From: Mesorhizobium sp. WSM4904
GTDB lineage: Bacteria; Pseudomonadota; Alphaproteobacteria; Rhizobiales; Rhizobiaceae
Direction of reading: 5' to 3'
DNA length: 64,000 bases
Assembly (NCBI RefSeq): GCF_029674545.1
Contig: NZ_CP121354.1
Coordinates: 4,349,001 to 4,413,000 of the forward strand
Position numbers and translations under genes: made by a program. The notes below the pieces were generated by a model, which was not told the origin of the DNA, ran no database searches, and saw only the letters and a list, made by a program, of their open reading frames with translations. Shown here one piece after another: positions 1 to 12,157 of the stretch. Position 1 is the first letter of the stretch. Each line of letters begins with the position of its first letter.

Positions 1-67
1 TGCCGCCCTTGCGCCGCCAGACCCGGCCGGTGATGATAGTGACCGGGCGCTCTTCATTGTCGTTCAC
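1..67 (-). CDS. 5' end of an unidentified protein (partial, runs off the window)
   Basis: The first 22 codons of a minus-strand gene are visible, beginning with GTG at 67. A strong ribosome binding site, GGAGGA, lies about 8 bases upstream (near 76-81), which is why I accept the start. The encoded start reads VNDNEERPVTIITG and then a basic stretch (RVWRRKGG). There is too little sequence to name a family. It is transcribed away from the str operon, so whatever precedes rpsL here is not a plus-strand rpoC directly adjacent. Confidence 0.5.
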   Translation of the reverse strand, partial: MNDNEERPVTIITGRVWRRKGG

Positions 68-529
68 GGGCTGATTCCTCCGGAAGAGAGGGTTTTTGCC
101 ATTCATGCCGCCTTCTTGCACGAAGCCGGCTGAGATGACAGCCGAAACCCGGTCACTTTCTTCCCCGCTCTTGAAAAAAGACGCAAGAAAATTACATGCG
201 TTTTCCGCATGGCTGCCAAGCTCCGGATCGGGCGCAATATTTGCCGTTCCGGGGTTGACGGATATCGGCCTTGCGAGTAGAAGCCGCCACGTCAGAACCG
301 ATGTGAGACTTGCCTTTCCGAGGCGACGCGCCTTGGAGTTTGCCTCAAACAGGGTTCGTTTTACGAGCGAAAAGACATCTCCGGCGCGCATGAAGCGGCT
401 TCCGCTTCCTCTGCAATTTGTTCGGGCAGGACCGCGAGACGCGGTGTGTTGCCCGAATTTGCGTATGGAAATGACGCTTTGAGCGGCCCTGACAGGGCAA
501 GACACGGAATTGAGAGACAAGAGGGTTTA
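68..529. other. 462-bp leader region in front of the str operon
   Basis: No convincing gene is seen. An open frame from 96 to 482 has no ribosome binding site and no recognisable protein. The region must hold the promoter of rpsL-rpsG-fusA-tuf on the plus strand and that of the partial minus-strand gene. The best sigma-70-like candidate is TTGACG at 255-260, 17 bases, then TAGAAG at 278-283. A small hairpin (GCCCTG / CAGGGC, 486-498) lies in the presumed leader RNA. Confidence 0.45.
255..283 (+). promoter_or_regulatory. candidate sigma-70 promoter of the str operon
   Basis: TTGACG at 255-260 and TAGAAG at 278-283 are separated by 17 bases. The -35 matches the alphaproteobacterial housekeeping consensus well; the -10 is only moderate. 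It would give a leader of about 240 nt before rpsL. This is a sequence match only. Confidence 0.3.
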
Positions 530-901
530 ATGCCTACCGTCAACCAGCTGATCCGCAAGCCGCGCCTGGCGCCGGTGAAGCGCAACAAGGTCCCGGCCAT
601 GCAGCAGAACCCGCAGAAGCGGGGCGTCTGCACGCGCGTCTACACCACGACGCCGAAGAAGCCGAACTCGGCGCTGCGCAAGGTGGCCAAGATCCGCCTG
701 ACCAATGGTTTCGAAGTGATCGGCTACATCCCGGGCGAAGGCCATAACCTTCAGGAGCACTCGGTGGTCATGATCCGCGGCGGCCGCGTCAAGGATCTGC
801 CGGGCGTCCGCTACCACATCATCCGCGGCGTGCTCGACACGCAGGGTGTGAAGAACCGCAAGCAGCGCCGTTCGAAATACGGCGCGAAGCGTCCGAAGTA
901 A
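530..901 (+). CDS. rpsL: 30S ribosomal protein S12
   Basis: The 123-residue S12 is a decoding-centre protein of the small subunit. The start ATG at 530 gives the family-standard [10 protein letters not shown]; an in-frame extension back to 446 does not resemble S12. The conserved [11 protein letters not shown] segment (about residues 41-51) and [10 protein letters not shown] (91-100) are present. The two classical streptomycin positions, Lys43 and Lys88, are wild type, so the sequence predicts no rpsL-type streptomycin resistance. It is the first gene of the str operon, 62 bp ahead of rpsG. Confidence 0.98.
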   Translation: MPTVNQLIRKPRLAPVKRNKVPAMQQNPQKRGVCTRVYTTTPKKPNSALRKVAKIRLTNGFEVIGYIPGEGHNLQEHSVVMIRGGRVKDLPGVRYHIIRGVLDTQGVKNRKQRRSKYGAKRPK

Positions 902-951
902 GGGTTTCCGGCTTCGGCGCTTTTTTTGACTGCGCCGTGCCACGAGATTGA

Positions 952-1434
<483 letters not shown>

Positions 1435-1463
1435 AGCGCGAACGAGACTGAGAGGCACCTCCC

Positions 1464-3554
<2,091 letters not shown>

Positions 3555-3619
3555 CTCGAGCGGGTTGCACGAGACCTTAATTTGAGCCCCGCACGGGCAA
3601 GCAGGAATGGAGACATCAC

Positions 3620-4795
3620 ATGGCAAAAGGTAAATTCGAGCGCACCAAGCCGCATGTGAACATTGGCACGATCGGTCACGTCGATCATGGCAAGACGTCG
3701 CTGACGGCGGCGATCACGAAGTATTTTGGCGAATACAAGCGCTATGACCAGATCGACGCGGCGCCGGAAGAGAAGGCGCGCGGCATCACCATTTCGACGG
3801 CGCATGTCGAGTACGAGACGGCCAACCGTCACTATGCCCACGTCGACTGCCCCGGCCACGCCGACTATGTGAAGAACATGATCACCGGCGCCGCCCAGAT
3901 GGACGGCGCGATCCTGGTGGTTTCGGCCGCCGACGGCCCGATGCCGCAGACGCGCGAGCACATCCTGCTTGCCCGCCAGGTCGGCGTGCCCTCGATCGTG
4001 GTGTTTTTGAACAAGGTCGACCAGGTCGACGACGCTGAGCTGCTCGAGCTGGTCGAGCTCGAGGTTCGCGAGCTTCTGACCAAGAACGAGTTCCCCGGCG
4101 ACGACATTCCGATCGTCAAGGGCTCGGCGCTGGCAGCCCTCGAGGACTCCAACAAGACCATCGGCGAGGACGCCATCCGCGAGCTGATGGCTCAGGTCGA
4201 CGCCTACATCCCGACGCCGGTGCGTCCGCTGGACAAGCCGTTCCTGATGCCGATCGAGGACGTGTTCTCGATCTCGGGCCGCGGCACGGTCGTGACCGGC
4301 CGCGTCGAGCGCGGCGTGGTCAAGGTCGGCGAGGAGTTGGAGATCGTCGGCATCCGTCCGACGGCCAAGACCACCTGCACGGGCGTCGAGATGTTCCGCA
4401 AGCTGCTCGACCAGGGTCAGGCCGGCGACAACATCGGCGCGCTGCTGCGCGGCATCGACCGCGAGGGCGTTGAGCGCGGCCAGGTTCTGGCCAAGCCCGG
4501 TTCGGTGAAGCCGCACAAGAAGTTCACGGCCGAAGCCTACATCCTGACCAAGGACGAGGGTGGCCGTCACACGCCGTTCTTCACCAACTACCGTCCGCAG
4601 TTCTACTTCCGCACCACGGACGTGACGGGCATTGTGACGCTGCCGGCCGGCACCGAGATGGTGATGCCTGGCGACAACATCACCGTCGACGTCGAGCTGA
4701 TCGTGCCGATCGCCATGGAAGAGAAGCTGCGCTTCGCCATCCGTGAAGGCGGCCGCACCGTCGGTGCCGGCATCGTCGTCACCATCAAAGAGTAA
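3620..4795 (+). CDS. tuf: translation elongation factor Tu
   Basis: EF-Tu (391 residues) carries aminoacyl-tRNA to the ribosomal A site. G1 is GHVDHGKTS at residues 19-27, G3 DCPGH begins at residue 76 and NKVD at residue 131. Domains 2 and 3 are complete and the protein ends in VVTIKE. Rhizobia often carry two nearly identical tuf genes, and only this copy, in the str operon, is in the window. A strong GC-rich hairpin (4820-4840) lies just downstream, before rpsJ. Confidence 0.99.
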   Translation: MAKGKFERTKPHVNIGTIGHVDHGKTSLTAAITKYFGEYKRYDQIDAAPEEKARGITISTAHVEYETANRHYAHVDCPGHADYVKNMITGAAQMDGAILVVSAADGPMPQTREHILLARQVGVPSIVVFLNKVDQVDDAELLELVELEVRELLTKNEFPGDDIPIVKGSALAALEDSNKTIGEDAIRELMAQVDAYIPTPVRPLDKPFLMPIEDVFSISGRGTVVTGRVERGVVKVGEELEIVGIRPTAKTTCTGVEMFRKLLDQGQAGDNIGALLRGIDREGVERGQVLAKPGSVKPHKKFTAEAYILTKDEGGRHTPFFTNYRPQFYFRTTDVTGIVTLPAGTEMVMPGDNITVDVELIVPIAMEEKLRFAIREGGRTVGAGIVVTIKE

Positions 4796-4819
4796 TTGGA
4801 CTGAAACGGATCTGTCGCG

Positions 4820-4840
4820 GGCGCGGGGGCTGCCCGCGCC
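4820..4840 (+). other. GC-rich hairpin between tuf and rpsJ
   Basis: A perfect 8-bp stem, GGCGCGGG at 4820-4827 against CCCGCGCC at 4833-4840, closes a 5-base loop. No T-run follows, so it is not a standard intrinsic terminator. It sits at the str/S10 boundary and could mark RNA processing or attenuation between the two operons. Confidence 0.5.
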
Positions 4841-4863
4841 GCGCCAGAACAAGGAATTGACGC

Positions 4864-5172
4864 ATGAACGGACAGAATATCCGCATCCGCCTTAAGGCGT
4901 TTGATCACCGGGTGCTCGACGCCTCGACGCGCGAAATCGTGTCGACCGCCAAGCGCACCGGCGCCAACGTCCGCGGCCCCATTCCGCTGCCGACGCGGAT
5001 CGAAAAGTTCACGGTCAACCGGTCGCCTCACGTCGACAAGAAGAGCCGCGAGCAGTTCGAGATGCGCACCCACAAGCGGCTGCTCGACATCGTCGATCCG
5101 ACCCCGCAGACGGTCGATGCTCTGATGAAGCTCGATCTGGCCGCCGGTGTCGACGTCGAGATCAAGCTCTAA
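4864..5172 (+). CDS. rpsJ: 30S ribosomal protein S10
   Basis: S10 (102 residues) is a small-subunit head protein and the transcription antitermination partner NusE of NusB. The sequence starts [19 protein letters not shown] and contains the conserved [20 protein letters not shown] stretch (about residues 38-57). AAGGA upstream of ATG 4864 supports the start. It opens the S10 operon; the 93-bp gap to rplC carries an imperfect direct repeat. Confidence 0.98.
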   Translation: MNGQNIRIRLKAFDHRVLDASTREIVSTAKRTGANVRGPIPLPTRIEKFTVNRSPHVDKKSREQFEMRTHKRLLDIVDPTPQTVDALMKLDLAAGVDVEIKL

Positions 5173-5250
5173 GGAACAAGAGGGCGGGGCGACCCGGAAC
5201 TCTGAAGGAACAAGAGGCGTGGAGGGGCGCTAGCCCCGACAGGGAACTCT
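5169..5250 (+). repeat. imperfect direct repeat in the rpsJ-rplC gap
   Basis: Two copies of a block beginning AAGGAACAAGAGG (5171-5183 and 5205-5217) and ending GGAACTCT (5197-5204 and 5243-5250) follow each other. The second copy has about 12 extra bases that form a small hairpin, GGGGC / GCCCC around 5224-5237. Each copy contains Shine-Dalgarno-like AAGGAA, but only the one after the second copy precedes a start codon. Confidence 0.6.
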
Positions 5251-5265
5251 AAAGGAATTGAACCG

Positions 5266-5982
5266 ATGCGTTCAGGTGTGATTGCAAAGAAGGTGGGAAT
5301 GACCCGCATCTACAACGATGCCGGGGAACACGTTCCCGTCACCGTTCTCCAGATGGAGAACTGCCAGGTCGTGGCGCAGCGCACGCAGGAGAAGAACGGC
5401 TACACCGCCGTCCAGCTCGGCGTTGGCCTTGCCAAGGTGAAGAACACGTCGAAGGCGATGCGCGGCCATTTCGCTGCCGCCTCCGTCGAGCCGAAGGCGA
5501 AGCTCGCCGAGTTCCGCGTCTCCGCCGAGAACATGATCGACGTCGGCGCCGAGCTCACCGTCGAGCACTTCGTCGCCGGCCAGAAGGTCGACGTGACGGG
5601 CACCTCGACCGGCAAGGGTTTCCAGGGCGTGATCAAGCGGCACAACATGGGTGGTGGCCGCGCCACGCACGGTAACTCGGTCTCGCACCGCACGCACGGC
5701 TCGACCGGTCAGCGCCAGGACCCCGGCAAGGTGTTCAAGGGCAAGAAGATGGCCGGCCACATGGGCGACGTCCGCGTCACCACGCAGAATGTCGAGGTCG
5801 TCTCGACCGATGCCGACCGCGGCCTGATCCTGATCCGTGGCGCCGTTCCGGGCGTCAAGGGCGCCTGGATCCTGGTCCGTGACGCGGCCAAGGTTGCGCT
5901 GCCGGCCAATGCGCCGAAGCCTGCCGCGATCCGCGCTGCTGCCGCCAAGAACGAAGCCCCGGCCACCGAGGGAGCGGAATAA
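5266..5982 (+). CDS. rplC: 50S ribosomal protein L3
   Basis: L3 is an early assembly protein near the peptidyl-transferase centre. The 238-residue form is longer than the roughly 209 residues of E. coli because of an alanine/proline-rich tail (about residues 208-238), which is usual in Rhizobiales. The start [17 protein letters not shown] and the conserved loop around [21 protein letters not shown] (about 129-149) identify it. AAGGAATTGAACCG precedes ATG 5266. Its stop overlaps the rplD start as TAATG. Confidence 0.98.
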   Translation: MRSGVIAKKVGMTRIYNDAGEHVPVTVLQMENCQVVAQRTQEKNGYTAVQLGVGLAKVKNTSKAMRGHFAAASVEPKAKLAEFRVSAENMIDVGAELTVEHFVAGQKVDVTGTSTGKGFQGVIKRHNMGGGRATHGNSVSHRTHGSTGQRQDPGKVFKGKKMAGHMGDVRVTTQNVEVVSTDADRGLILIRGAVPGVKGAWILVRDAAKVALPANAPKPAAIRAAAAKNEAPATEGAE

Positions 5983-6602
5983 TGGACCTCAAGATTACAA
6001 CGCTCGGCGGCAAGGACGCCGGCAAGGTGAAACTCTCCGAGGAGATTTTCGGCCTTGACCCGCGCGAGGACATCCTGCAGCGCGTCGTGCGCTGGCAGCT
6101 CGCCAAGAAGCAGCAGGGCACGCACAAGGCCAAGGGTCGCGCCGAGATCGCGCGTACCGGCGCCAAGATGTACAAGCAGAAGGGTACGGGCCGCGCCCGT
6201 CACCATTCGGCTCGCGCTCCGCAGTTCCGCGGCGGCGGCAAGGCGCACGGCCCGGTCGTGCGCAGCCACGAGCACGAGCTGCCGAAGAAGGTGCGCGCGC
6301 TGGGCTTGAAGCATGCTCTCTCAGCCAAGGCCAAGAGCGCTTCGCTGATCATCGTCGACGAGCTGAAGCTGGCCGAAGCCAAGACCAAGGCGCTGGCAGC
6401 TAGCCTCGAGACGCTCGGGCTCACCAATGCCCTGGTGATCGGCGGCGCCGAGCTCGACCAGAACTTCAAGCTGGCGGCCACCAACATTCCCAACATCGAC
6501 GTGCTGCCGATCCAGGGCATCAACGTCTACGACATTCTGCGCCGCGGCACGCTGGTCCTTTCCAAGGCCGCCGTCGAGGCTCTCGAGGAGCGCTTCAAAT
6601 GA
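5982..6602 (+). CDS. rplD: 50S ribosomal protein L4
   Basis: L4 (206 residues) lines the peptide exit tunnel. In enterobacteria it represses its own S10 operon; no such leader can be recognised here. The conserved internal loop with [22 protein letters not shown] (about residues 65-86) is intact, which is the region where macrolide-resistance changes occur. Start and stop overlap both neighbours (TAATG with rplC, ATGA with rplW), which implies translational coupling. Confidence 0.98.
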   Translation: MDLKITTLGGKDAGKVKLSEEIFGLDPREDILQRVVRWQLAKKQQGTHKAKGRAEIARTGAKMYKQKGTGRARHHSARAPQFRGGGKAHGPVVRSHEHELPKKVRALGLKHALSAKAKSASLIIVDELKLAEAKTKALAASLETLGLTNALVIGGAELDQNFKLAATNIPNIDVLPIQGINVYDILRRGTLVLSKAAVEALEERFK

Positions 6603-6892
6603 CCGACCTTCGTCACTACGACGTGATCGTCTCGCCGGCGATCACTGAAAAGTCGACCATGGCTTCCGAGCAGAACCAGGTCGTCTTCAACGTCGCCAAG
6701 AAGGCGTCGAAGCCGGAAATCAAGGCCGCCGTCGAAGCGCTCTTCGGCGTCAAGGTGATGGCCGTGAACACGCTCGTCCGCAAGGGCAAGATCAAGCGCT
6801 TCCGCGGCACGGTTGGCCGCCAGGGCGACGTCAAGAAGGCGGTTGTGACGCTGGCCGACGGCCAGTCGATCGACGTCGCGACGGGTCTCTGA
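6599..6892 (+). CDS. rplW: 50S ribosomal protein L23
   Basis: L23 (97 residues) sits at the tunnel exit and is the docking site for trigger factor and SRP. The sequence shows [19 protein letters not shown] at the start and the typical [19 protein letters not shown] extended loop (about residues 60-78). The start ATG overlaps the rplD stop by four bases. A 22-bp gap precedes rplB. Confidence 0.98.
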   Translation: MTDLRHYDVIVSPAITEKSTMASEQNQVVFNVAKKASKPEIKAAVEALFGVKVMAVNTLVRKGKIKRFRGTVGRQGDVKKAVVTLADGQSIDVATGL

Positions 6893-6914
6893 GCAAGGCC
6901 GCGAGGACAGGACA

Positions 6915-7748
6915 ATGGCACTCAAGAAATTCAACCCGGTAACGCCGAGCACCCGCCAGCTGGTCATCGTCGACCGCTCGGGCCTCTACAAGGGCAAGCC
7001 CGTCAAGGGCCTGACCGAAGGCCTGACCAAGTCGGGCGGCCGCAACAACTACGGCCGCATCACGGCCCGCTTCATCGGCGGCGGTCACAAGCGTTCGTAC
7101 CGCATCATCGACTTCAAGCGTAAGAAGTACGACGTCGTCGGCACGGTGGAGCGTATCGAATACGATCCGAACCGCACCGCCTTCATCGCGCTGATCAAGT
7201 ATGACGATGGCGAGCTGTCCTACATCCTGGCGCCGCAGCGTCTGGCTGCCGGCGACAAGATCGTGGCTGGCGAAGCCGTCGACGTGAAGCCGGGCAACGC
7301 GATGCCGCTGGCCTCCATGCCGGTCGGCACGATCGTCCATAACATCGAGCTGAAGCCGGGCAAGGGCGGCCAGGTCGCCCGTTCGGCGGGCGGCTACGCC
7401 CAGCTCGTCGGCCGCGACCAGGGCATGGCGATCCTGCGTCTGAACTCGGGCGAGCAGCGCGTCGTGCACGGCTCCTGCATGGCCACCGTCGGCGCCGTGT
7501 CGAACCCCGACCACGGCAACATCAACGACGGCAAGGCCGGCCGCACGGTGTGGCGCGGCAAGCGCCCGCACAATCGCGGCGTGGCCATGAACCCGGTCGA
7601 TCATCCGCACGGTGGTGGTGAAGGCCGCACCTCGGGTGGCCGTCATCCGGTTTCGCCCTGGGGCAAGCCGACCAAGGGCAAGAAGACGCGGTCCAACAAG
7701 GCGACCGACAAGTTCATCGTGCGCTCGCGCCATCAGCGCAAGAGCTAA
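6915..7748 (+). CDS. rplB: 50S ribosomal protein L2
   Basis: L2 (277 residues) is one of the most conserved large-subunit proteins and is needed for subunit association and peptidyl transfer. The C-terminal signature [19 protein letters not shown] (about residues 224-242) includes the functionally important histidine. An N-terminal OB-like part and the basic tail ([14 protein letters not shown]) are complete. GAGGACAGGACA precedes ATG 6915. Length is normal for the family. Confidence 0.99.
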   Translation: MALKKFNPVTPSTRQLVIVDRSGLYKGKPVKGLTEGLTKSGGRNNYGRITARFIGGGHKRSYRIIDFKRKKYDVVGTVERIEYDPNRTAFIALIKYDDGELSYILAPQRLAAGDKIVAGEAVDVKPGNAMPLASMPVGTIVHNIELKPGKGGQVARSAGGYAQLVGRDQGMAILRLNSGEQRVVHGSCMATVGAVSNPDHGNINDGKAGRTVWRGKRPHNRGVAMNPVDHPHGGGEGRTSGGRHPVSPWGKPTKGKKTRSNKATDKFIVRSRHQRKS

Positions 7749-7764
7749 GAAGAGGTAACGCCAA

Positions 7765-8043
7765 GTGACTCGTTCGATTTGGAAAGGCCCCTTCATCGAC
7801 GGCTACCTTCTCAAGAAGGTGGACAAGGTTCGTGAAGGCGGTCGCAATGAGGTGATCAAGATGTGGAGCCGTCGCTCCACCATCCTGCCGCAGTTCGTCG
7901 GCTTCACCTTCGGTGTCTACAACGGCCAGAAGCATGTCCCGGTCTCGGTGAACGAGGACATGGTCGGTCACAAGTTCGGTGAATTCGCTCCGACCCGGAC
8001 CTATTACGGTCACGGCGCGGATAAGAAGGCGAAGAGGAAGTAA
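7765..8043 (+). CDS. rpsS: 30S ribosomal protein S19
   Basis: S19 (92 residues) binds 16S rRNA in the subunit head together with S13. It starts with GTG at 7765, preceded by AAGAGGTAACGCCAA, and reads [17 protein letters not shown] at the amino end. The conserved block [19 protein letters not shown] (about 45-63) is present. A GTG start inside an otherwise ATG-starting operon is a small peculiarity, but the homology leaves no alternative. Three bases separate it from rplV. Confidence 0.98.
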   Translation: MTRSIWKGPFIDGYLLKKVDKVREGGRNEVIKMWSRRSTILPQFVGFTFGVYNGQKHVPVSVNEDMVGHKFGEFAPTRTYYGHGADKKAKRK

Positions 8044-8046
8044 ATC

Positions 8047-8436
8047 ATGGGCAAGGCCAAAGCTCCGCGTAGGCTTGCTGACAACGAAGCGCGCGCCGTG
8101 TTGCGCACGATCCGTATCAGCCCGCAGAAGCTGAACCTGGTTGCCGCGCTGATCCGCGGCAAGAAGGTCGCGACAGCGCTTTCCGACCTCGAATTCTCGG
8201 CCAAGCGGATTTCCGGCACGGTCAAGAAGACGCTGGAATCGGCGATCGCCAACGCGGAAAACAACCACGACCTCGATGTCGATTCGCTGATCGTATCGGA
8301 AGCCTATGTCGGCAAGTCGATCGTCATGAAGCGGTTCCACGCTCGTGGCCGTGGTCGCGCCAGCCGTATCGAAAAGCCGTTCTCGCACCTCACGATCGTC
8401 GTTCGTGAAGTCGAGGAAAAAGGGGAGGCCGCATAA
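8047..8436 (+). CDS. rplV: 50S ribosomal protein L22
   Basis: L22 (129 residues) reaches with a long beta-hairpin into the exit tunnel. The N-terminal [21 protein letters not shown] and C-terminal [23 protein letters not shown] segments are diagnostic, the latter being the tunnel hairpin. A short C-terminal tail (EEKGEAA) extends beyond E. coli L22. The stop overlaps the rpsC start as TAATG. Confidence 0.98.
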   Translation: MGKAKAPRRLADNEARAVLRTIRISPQKLNLVAALIRGKKVATALSDLEFSAKRISGTVKKTLESAIANAENNHDLDVDSLIVSEAYVGKSIVMKRFHARGRGRASRIEKPFSHLTIVVREVEEKGEAA

Positions 8437-9158
8437 TGGGCCAGAAAGTCAATCCGATCGGGCTGCGTCTCGGCATCAACCGCACCTGGGATTCGCGCTG
8501 GTTCGCGAACACCGGCGAGTACGGCCAGCTGCTGCATGAGGACATCAAGATCCGCAAGTATCTTGAGAAGGAACTCAAGCAGGCCGCGATCTCCAAGGTC
8601 GTGATCGAGCGTCCGCACAAGAAGTGCCGCGTCACCATCCATGCCGCGCGTCCGGGCCTGATCATCGGCAAGAAGGGCGCCGACATCGAGAAGCTCCGCA
8701 AGAAGCTGATGGAGATGACGAAGTCCGAAACGCACCTCAACATCGTTGAAGTGCGCAAGCCGGAAATCGACGCCACACTGATCGCCCAGTCGATCGCCCA
8801 GCAGCTCGAGCGCCGCATCGCGTTCCGCCGCGCCATGAAGCGCGCCGTTCAGTCGGCCATGCGTCTCGGCGCCGAAGGCATCCGCATCAACTGCTCCGGC
8901 CGTCTCGGCGGCGCCGAAATCGCGCGCATGGAGTGGTACCGCGAAGGCCGCGTGCCGCTGCATACGCTGCGCGCCGACGTCGACTATGGCGTTGCCGAGG
9001 CGAACACGGCTTACGGCATCTGCGGCGTCAAGGTTTGGGTGTTCAAGGGCGAGATCCTCGAGCACGACCCGATGGCCTCTGAGCGTCGCGCCACGGAAGG
9101 CGATCATGCAGGTGCCGCTGGCGAGCGCGAGCGCGGTCGCCGTCGCGAGAACGCCTGA
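8436..9158 (+). CDS. rpsC: 30S ribosomal protein S3
   Basis: S3 (240 residues) forms part of the mRNA entry channel. An N-terminal KH type II domain is marked by [20 protein letters not shown] (about residues 72-91). The C-terminal domain contains [22 protein letters not shown] (about 156-177). The C-terminal tail, rich in Arg and Glu ([12 protein letters not shown]), is typical for alphaproteobacteria. Translationally coupled to rplV. Confidence 0.98.
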   Translation: MGQKVNPIGLRLGINRTWDSRWFANTGEYGQLLHEDIKIRKYLEKELKQAAISKVVIERPHKKCRVTIHAARPGLIIGKKGADIEKLRKKLMEMTKSETHLNIVEVRKPEIDATLIAQSIAQQLERRIAFRRAMKRAVQSAMRLGAEGIRINCSGRLGGAEIARMEWYREGRVPLHTLRADVDYGVAEANTAYGICGVKVWVFKGEILEHDPMASERRATEGDHAGAAGERERGRRRENA

Positions 9159-9185
9159 GACATTTGAGAATTTGGAGTTAGAACG

Positions 9186-9599
9186 ATGCTGCAGCCAAAG
9201 CGCACAAAGTTCCGCAAGCAGTTCAAGGGCCGTATCCACGGTACCGCCAAGGGCGGCACCAACCTGGATTTCGGCGGTTTCGGACTGAAGGCGCTTGAGC
9301 CGAACCGCGTCACCGCGCGCGAGATCGAGGCGGCCCGCCGCGCGATCACCCGCGAGATGAAGCGCGCCGGCCGCGTCTGGATCCGGGTTTTCCCGGATCT
9401 GCCGGTCACCTCGAAGCCGACCGAAGTGCGCATGGGTAAGGGCAAGGGCGCCGTCGACTATTGGGCGGCTCGCGTCAAGCCTGGCCGCATCATGTTCGAG
9501 ATCGACGGCGTCAGCGAGGAGACCGCGCGTGAGGCGCTGCGTCTCGGCGCCGCCAAGCTCTCGGTCAAGACGCGCTTCGTACAGCGCATCGCAGAATAA
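9186..9599 (+). CDS. rplP: 50S ribosomal protein L16
   Basis: L16 (137 residues) contacts tRNA in the A site and helps form the binding site of the CCA end. [19 protein letters not shown] at the start and [20 protein letters not shown] (about residues 79-98) are family signatures. Standard length. It lies 27 bp after rpsC and 12 bp before rpmC, the universal order. Confidence 0.98.
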   Translation: MLQPKRTKFRKQFKGRIHGTAKGGTNLDFGGFGLKALEPNRVTAREIEAARRAITREMKRAGRVWIRVFPDLPVTSKPTEVRMGKGKGAVDYWAARVKPGRIMFEIDGVSEETAREALRLGAAKLSVKTRFVQRIAE

Positions 9600-9611
9600 G
9601 GACGGGCGATC

Positions 9612-9812
9612 ATGAAAGCCGAAGATATCCGGACCAAGACCCAGGATCAGCTGACCGACGACCTGGCCGCCCTCAAGAAGGAGCAGTTCAATCTGCGCTT
9701 CCAGAAGGCCACCGGCCAGCTCGAGAAGACCGCGCGCGTGAAGCAGGTCCGCAGGGACATCGCGCGCATCAAGACCATCGCCGCGGAAAAAGCCGCGGCC
9801 AAGAAGGCTTAA
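9612..9812 (+). CDS. rpmC: 50S ribosomal protein L29
   Basis: L29 (66 residues) lies beside L23 at the tunnel exit. It is a small helical hairpin protein; the conserved core [21 protein letters not shown] (about 21-41) is clear. The protein ends in a lysine/alanine-rich tail. ATG 9612 is preceded by AAGGACGGGCGATC, a good ribosome binding site. Confidence 0.97.
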   Translation: MKAEDIRTKTQDQLTDDLAALKKEQFNLRFQKATGQLEKTARVKQVRRDIARIKTIAAEKAAAKKA

Positions 9813-9823
9813 GGACGAGAACC

Positions 9824-10063
9824 ATGCCAAAGCGCATCCTGCAGGGCACTGTCGTCAGCGACAAGAACGAGAAGACGGTTGTCGTCAAAGTCGAGCGGCG
9901 CTTCACGCATCCCGTGATGAAGAAGACCGTGCGCCTGACCAAGAAGTACAAGGCGCATGACGAGAACAACGCCCACAAGGTCGGCGACCAGGTGTTCATC
10001 CAGGAATCGAAGCCGATCTCCAAGGACAAGCGCTGGATCGTCGTCACTTCGGATCAGGCTTGA
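9824..10063 (+). CDS. rpsQ: 30S ribosomal protein S17
   Basis: S17 (79 residues) is a primary 16S rRNA-binding OB-fold protein. [21 protein letters not shown] at the start and [22 protein letters not shown] immediately after identify it. It is the last gene of the S10 group; an 82-bp gap then leads to rplN, the usual S10/spc boundary. No terminator with a T-run is visible in that gap, so read-through into spc is likely. Confidence 0.98.
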   Translation: MPKRILQGTVVSDKNEKTVVVKVERRFTHPVMKKTVRLTKKYKAHDENNAHKVGDQVFIQESKPISKDKRWIVVTSDQA

Positions 10064-10145
10064 TCCGGGCGAACGAAACGAATTTTGGACAGACCGGGGA
10101 AGGGTGTCGAACCCGTCCCGTTAGAAAAGAAGAAGGCGGCCAGTC

Positions 10146-10514
10146 ATGATTCAGATGCAAACAAACCTCGACGTCGCGGACAACTCCGGCGCCCGTCGTG
10201 TCATGTGCATCAAGGTGCTGGGCGGCTCGAAGCGGAAGTATGCCTCCGTCGGTGACATCATCGTGGTGTCGATCAAGGAAGCCATCCCGCGCGGCCGCGT
10301 GAAGAAGGGCGATGTGATGAAGGCGGTCGTGGTTCGCACGGCCAAGGACATCCGCCGCCCGGACGGCAGCGTGATCCGTTTCGACAAGAACGCGGCCGTT
10401 CTCGTCGACAACAAGAAAGAGCCGATCGGCACGCGTATCTTCGGGCCGGTTCCGCGCGAGCTTCGCGCCAAGAACCACATGAAGATCATCTCGCTTGCGC
10501 CTGAAGTGCTGTAA
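10146..10514 (+). CDS. rplN: 50S ribosomal protein L14
   Basis: L14 (122 residues) forms intersubunit bridges and binds the silencing factor RsfS in other bacteria. The sequence starts [22 protein letters not shown] and includes the signature around [22 protein letters not shown] (about 36-57). AAGAAGGCGGCCAGTC precedes the ATG. First gene of the spc group. Confidence 0.98.
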   Translation: MIQMQTNLDVADNSGARRVMCIKVLGGSKRKYASVGDIIVVSIKEAIPRGRVKKGDVMKAVVVRTAKDIRRPDGSVIRFDKNAAVLVDNKKEPIGTRIFGPVPRELRAKNHMKIISLAPEVL

Positions 10515-10526
10515 GGAGCCGGACCA

Positions 10527-10841
10527 ATGCAAAAGATCAGAAAAGGCGACAAGGTTGTCGTGCTTGCCGGCAAGGACAAGGGCCGTTCGGGCGAAGTCCT
10601 GTCGGTGCAGCCGAAGGAAGACACCGCGGTCGTTCGCGGCGTGAACCTCATCCGCCGTCACCAGAAGCAGACCCAGTCCCAAGAGGGCGGGATCATCACC
10701 AAGGAAGCGCCGATCCACCTGTCGAACATCGCGCTGGCCGACCCCAAGGACGGCAAGCCGACCCGCGTCGGCTTCACCATCCAGAAGGACGGCAAGAAGG
10801 TGCGCGTCGCCAAGCGTTCGGGAGAAGTCATCAATGGCTAA
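10527..10841 (+). CDS. rplX: 50S ribosomal protein L24
   Basis: L24 (104 residues) initiates large-subunit assembly. The KOW motif is visible in [22 protein letters not shown] (residues 4-25), followed by [22 protein letters not shown]. It overlaps rplE by 8 bp, indicating translational coupling. Length is normal. Confidence 0.98.
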   Translation: MQKIRKGDKVVVLAGKDKGRSGEVLSVQPKEDTAVVRGVNLIRRHQKQTQSQEGGIITKEAPIHLSNIALADPKDGKPTRVGFTIQKDGKKVRVAKRSGEVING

Positions 10842-11412
10842 GGCTGAAACCAAGCAGGCGGCTGCCAAGAACGAGCCGCGCCTCAAGAAGGTCTACAACG
10901 AGACCATCCGCAAGGCGCTGCAGGAGCAGTTCGGCTATGACAACGACATGCAGGTTCCGCGCCTGGACAAGATCGTGCTGAACATGGGCGTCGGCGAGGC
11001 GACCGGCGATTCGAAGAAGCCTTCGGTCGCGGCCGAAGACCTCGCGCTGATCGCCGGCCAGAAGGCCGTCGTCACCCGCGCCCGCAACTCGATTGCCGGT
11101 TTCAAGGTGCGCGAGAACATGCCGATCGGCGCCAAGGTCACGCTGCGCAAGGAACGCATGTACGAGTTCCTCGACCGTCTCGTGAACATCGCGCTGCCGC
11201 GCGTCCGCGACTTCCGCGGACTGAACCCGAAGAGCTTTGACGGCCGTGGCAACTACGCCATGGGCATCAAGGAGCACATCGTGTTCCCGGAGATCAACTA
11301 CGACAAGGTTGATCAGGTCTGGGGCATGGACGTCATCGTTTGTACGACGGCGAAGACGGACGACGAGGCCAGGGCGCTGCTCAAGGCCTTCAACTTCCCC
11401 TTCCGCCAGTAA
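10834..11412 (+). CDS. rplE: 50S ribosomal protein L5
   Basis: L5 (192 residues) binds 5S rRNA in the central protuberance and contacts P-site tRNA. It has a short Lys/Ala-rich N-terminal extension ([15 protein letters not shown]) before the family start [10 protein letters not shown]. The core signature [22 protein letters not shown] is at about residues 45-66. Start ATG 10834 lies inside the 3' end of rplX, with GGGAGAAGTC as ribosome binding site. Confidence 0.98.
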   Translation: MAKAETKQAAAKNEPRLKKVYNETIRKALQEQFGYDNDMQVPRLDKIVLNMGVGEATGDSKKPSVAAEDLALIAGQKAVVTRARNSIAGFKVRENMPIGAKVTLRKERMYEFLDRLVNIALPRVRDFRGLNPKSFDGRGNYAMGIKEHIVFPEINYDKVDQVWGMDVIVCTTAKTDDEARALLKAFNFPFRQ

Positions 11413-11438
11413 CGGCAGCGAAAAAGGAAAAATCTGAA

Positions 11439-11744
11439 ATGGCAAAGACCAGCTCAGTCGAGAAGAACAACCGGCGCCGCAAGCTCGCCGGCCAGTACGC
11501 CGCCAAGCGCAAGGCGCTCAAGGAAATCGTCATGGATCAGTCCAAGCCGATGGAAGAGCGTTTCCGCGCCCAGTTGAAGCTTTCGGCGCTGCCGCGCAAC
11601 TCGGCCAAGATCCGTATCCGCAACCGCTGCGAAGTCACCGGCCGTCCGCGCGCCTACTATCGCAAGCTAAAGCTTTCGCGTATCGCGCTTCGCGATCTGG
11701 GCAACAACGGCCAGATCCCGGGCCTGGTCAAGTCGAGCTGGTAA
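11439..11744 (+). CDS. rpsN: 30S ribosomal protein S14
   Basis: S14 (101 residues) belongs to the small-subunit head. The true start is ATG 11439 ([17 protein letters not shown]), with AAAAAGGAAAA upstream; an in-frame extension back to 11340 overlaps rplE and is not supported. This is the long, zinc-free type: the CxxC pairs of the short form are absent and only a lone Cys occurs in [18 protein letters not shown]. Standard for the phylum. Confidence 0.98.
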   Translation: MAKTSSVEKNNRRRKLAGQYAAKRKALKEIVMDQSKPMEERFRAQLKLSALPRNSAKIRIRNRCEVTGRPRAYYRKLKLSRIALRDLGNNGQIPGLVKSSW

Positions 11745-11756
11745 GGAGACACTGAG

Positions 11757-12155
11757 ATGTCATTGAGCGATCCTCTCGGCGATATGCTGACCCGCATCCG
11801 CAACGCTTACGGCCGCAAGAAGTCGAGCGTCTCGACCCCGGCCTCGCGTCTGCGCGCCCGCGTCCTCGAAGTGCTGAAGTCGGAAGGCTATATCCGCGAC
11901 TACAGCCAGACCGACTTCGATAACGGCAAGTCGGAAATCGAGATCGAGCTGAAGTATTTCGACGGCGCGCCGGTCGTGCGCGAGATCGAGCGCGTCTCGA
12001 AGCCGGGCCGCCGCGTCTATGTCTCGGCCAAGTCGATCCCGCACGTCGCCAACGGCCTCGGCATCGCCATCCTTTCGACGCCGAAGGGCGTCATGGCCGA
12101 TCACGAAGCACGCGAGCAGAATGTCGGCGGCGAGATCCTCTGCCAGATATTCTAG
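11757..12155 (+). CDS. rpsH: 30S ribosomal protein S8
   Basis: S8 (132 residues) is a primary binder of the 16S central domain and, in E. coli, the repressor of the spc operon. [22 protein letters not shown] at the start and [33 protein letters not shown] at the end are diagnostic. It is followed by a 114-bp gap containing an inverted heptamer array before rplF, an unusual interruption within spc. Confidence 0.98.
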   Translation: MSLSDPLGDMLTRIRNAYGRKKSSVSTPASRLRARVLEVLKSEGYIRDYSQTDFDNGKSEIEIELKYFDGAPVVREIERVSKPGRRVYVSAKSIPHVANGLGIAILSTPKGVMADHEAREQNVGGEILCQIF

Positions 12156-12157
12156 GG

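Noticed and set aside
96..482. 128-codon plus-strand frame upstream of rpsL
   Set aside because: No ribosome binding site, mixed composition and no resemblance to a protein; more likely leader and promoter DNA.
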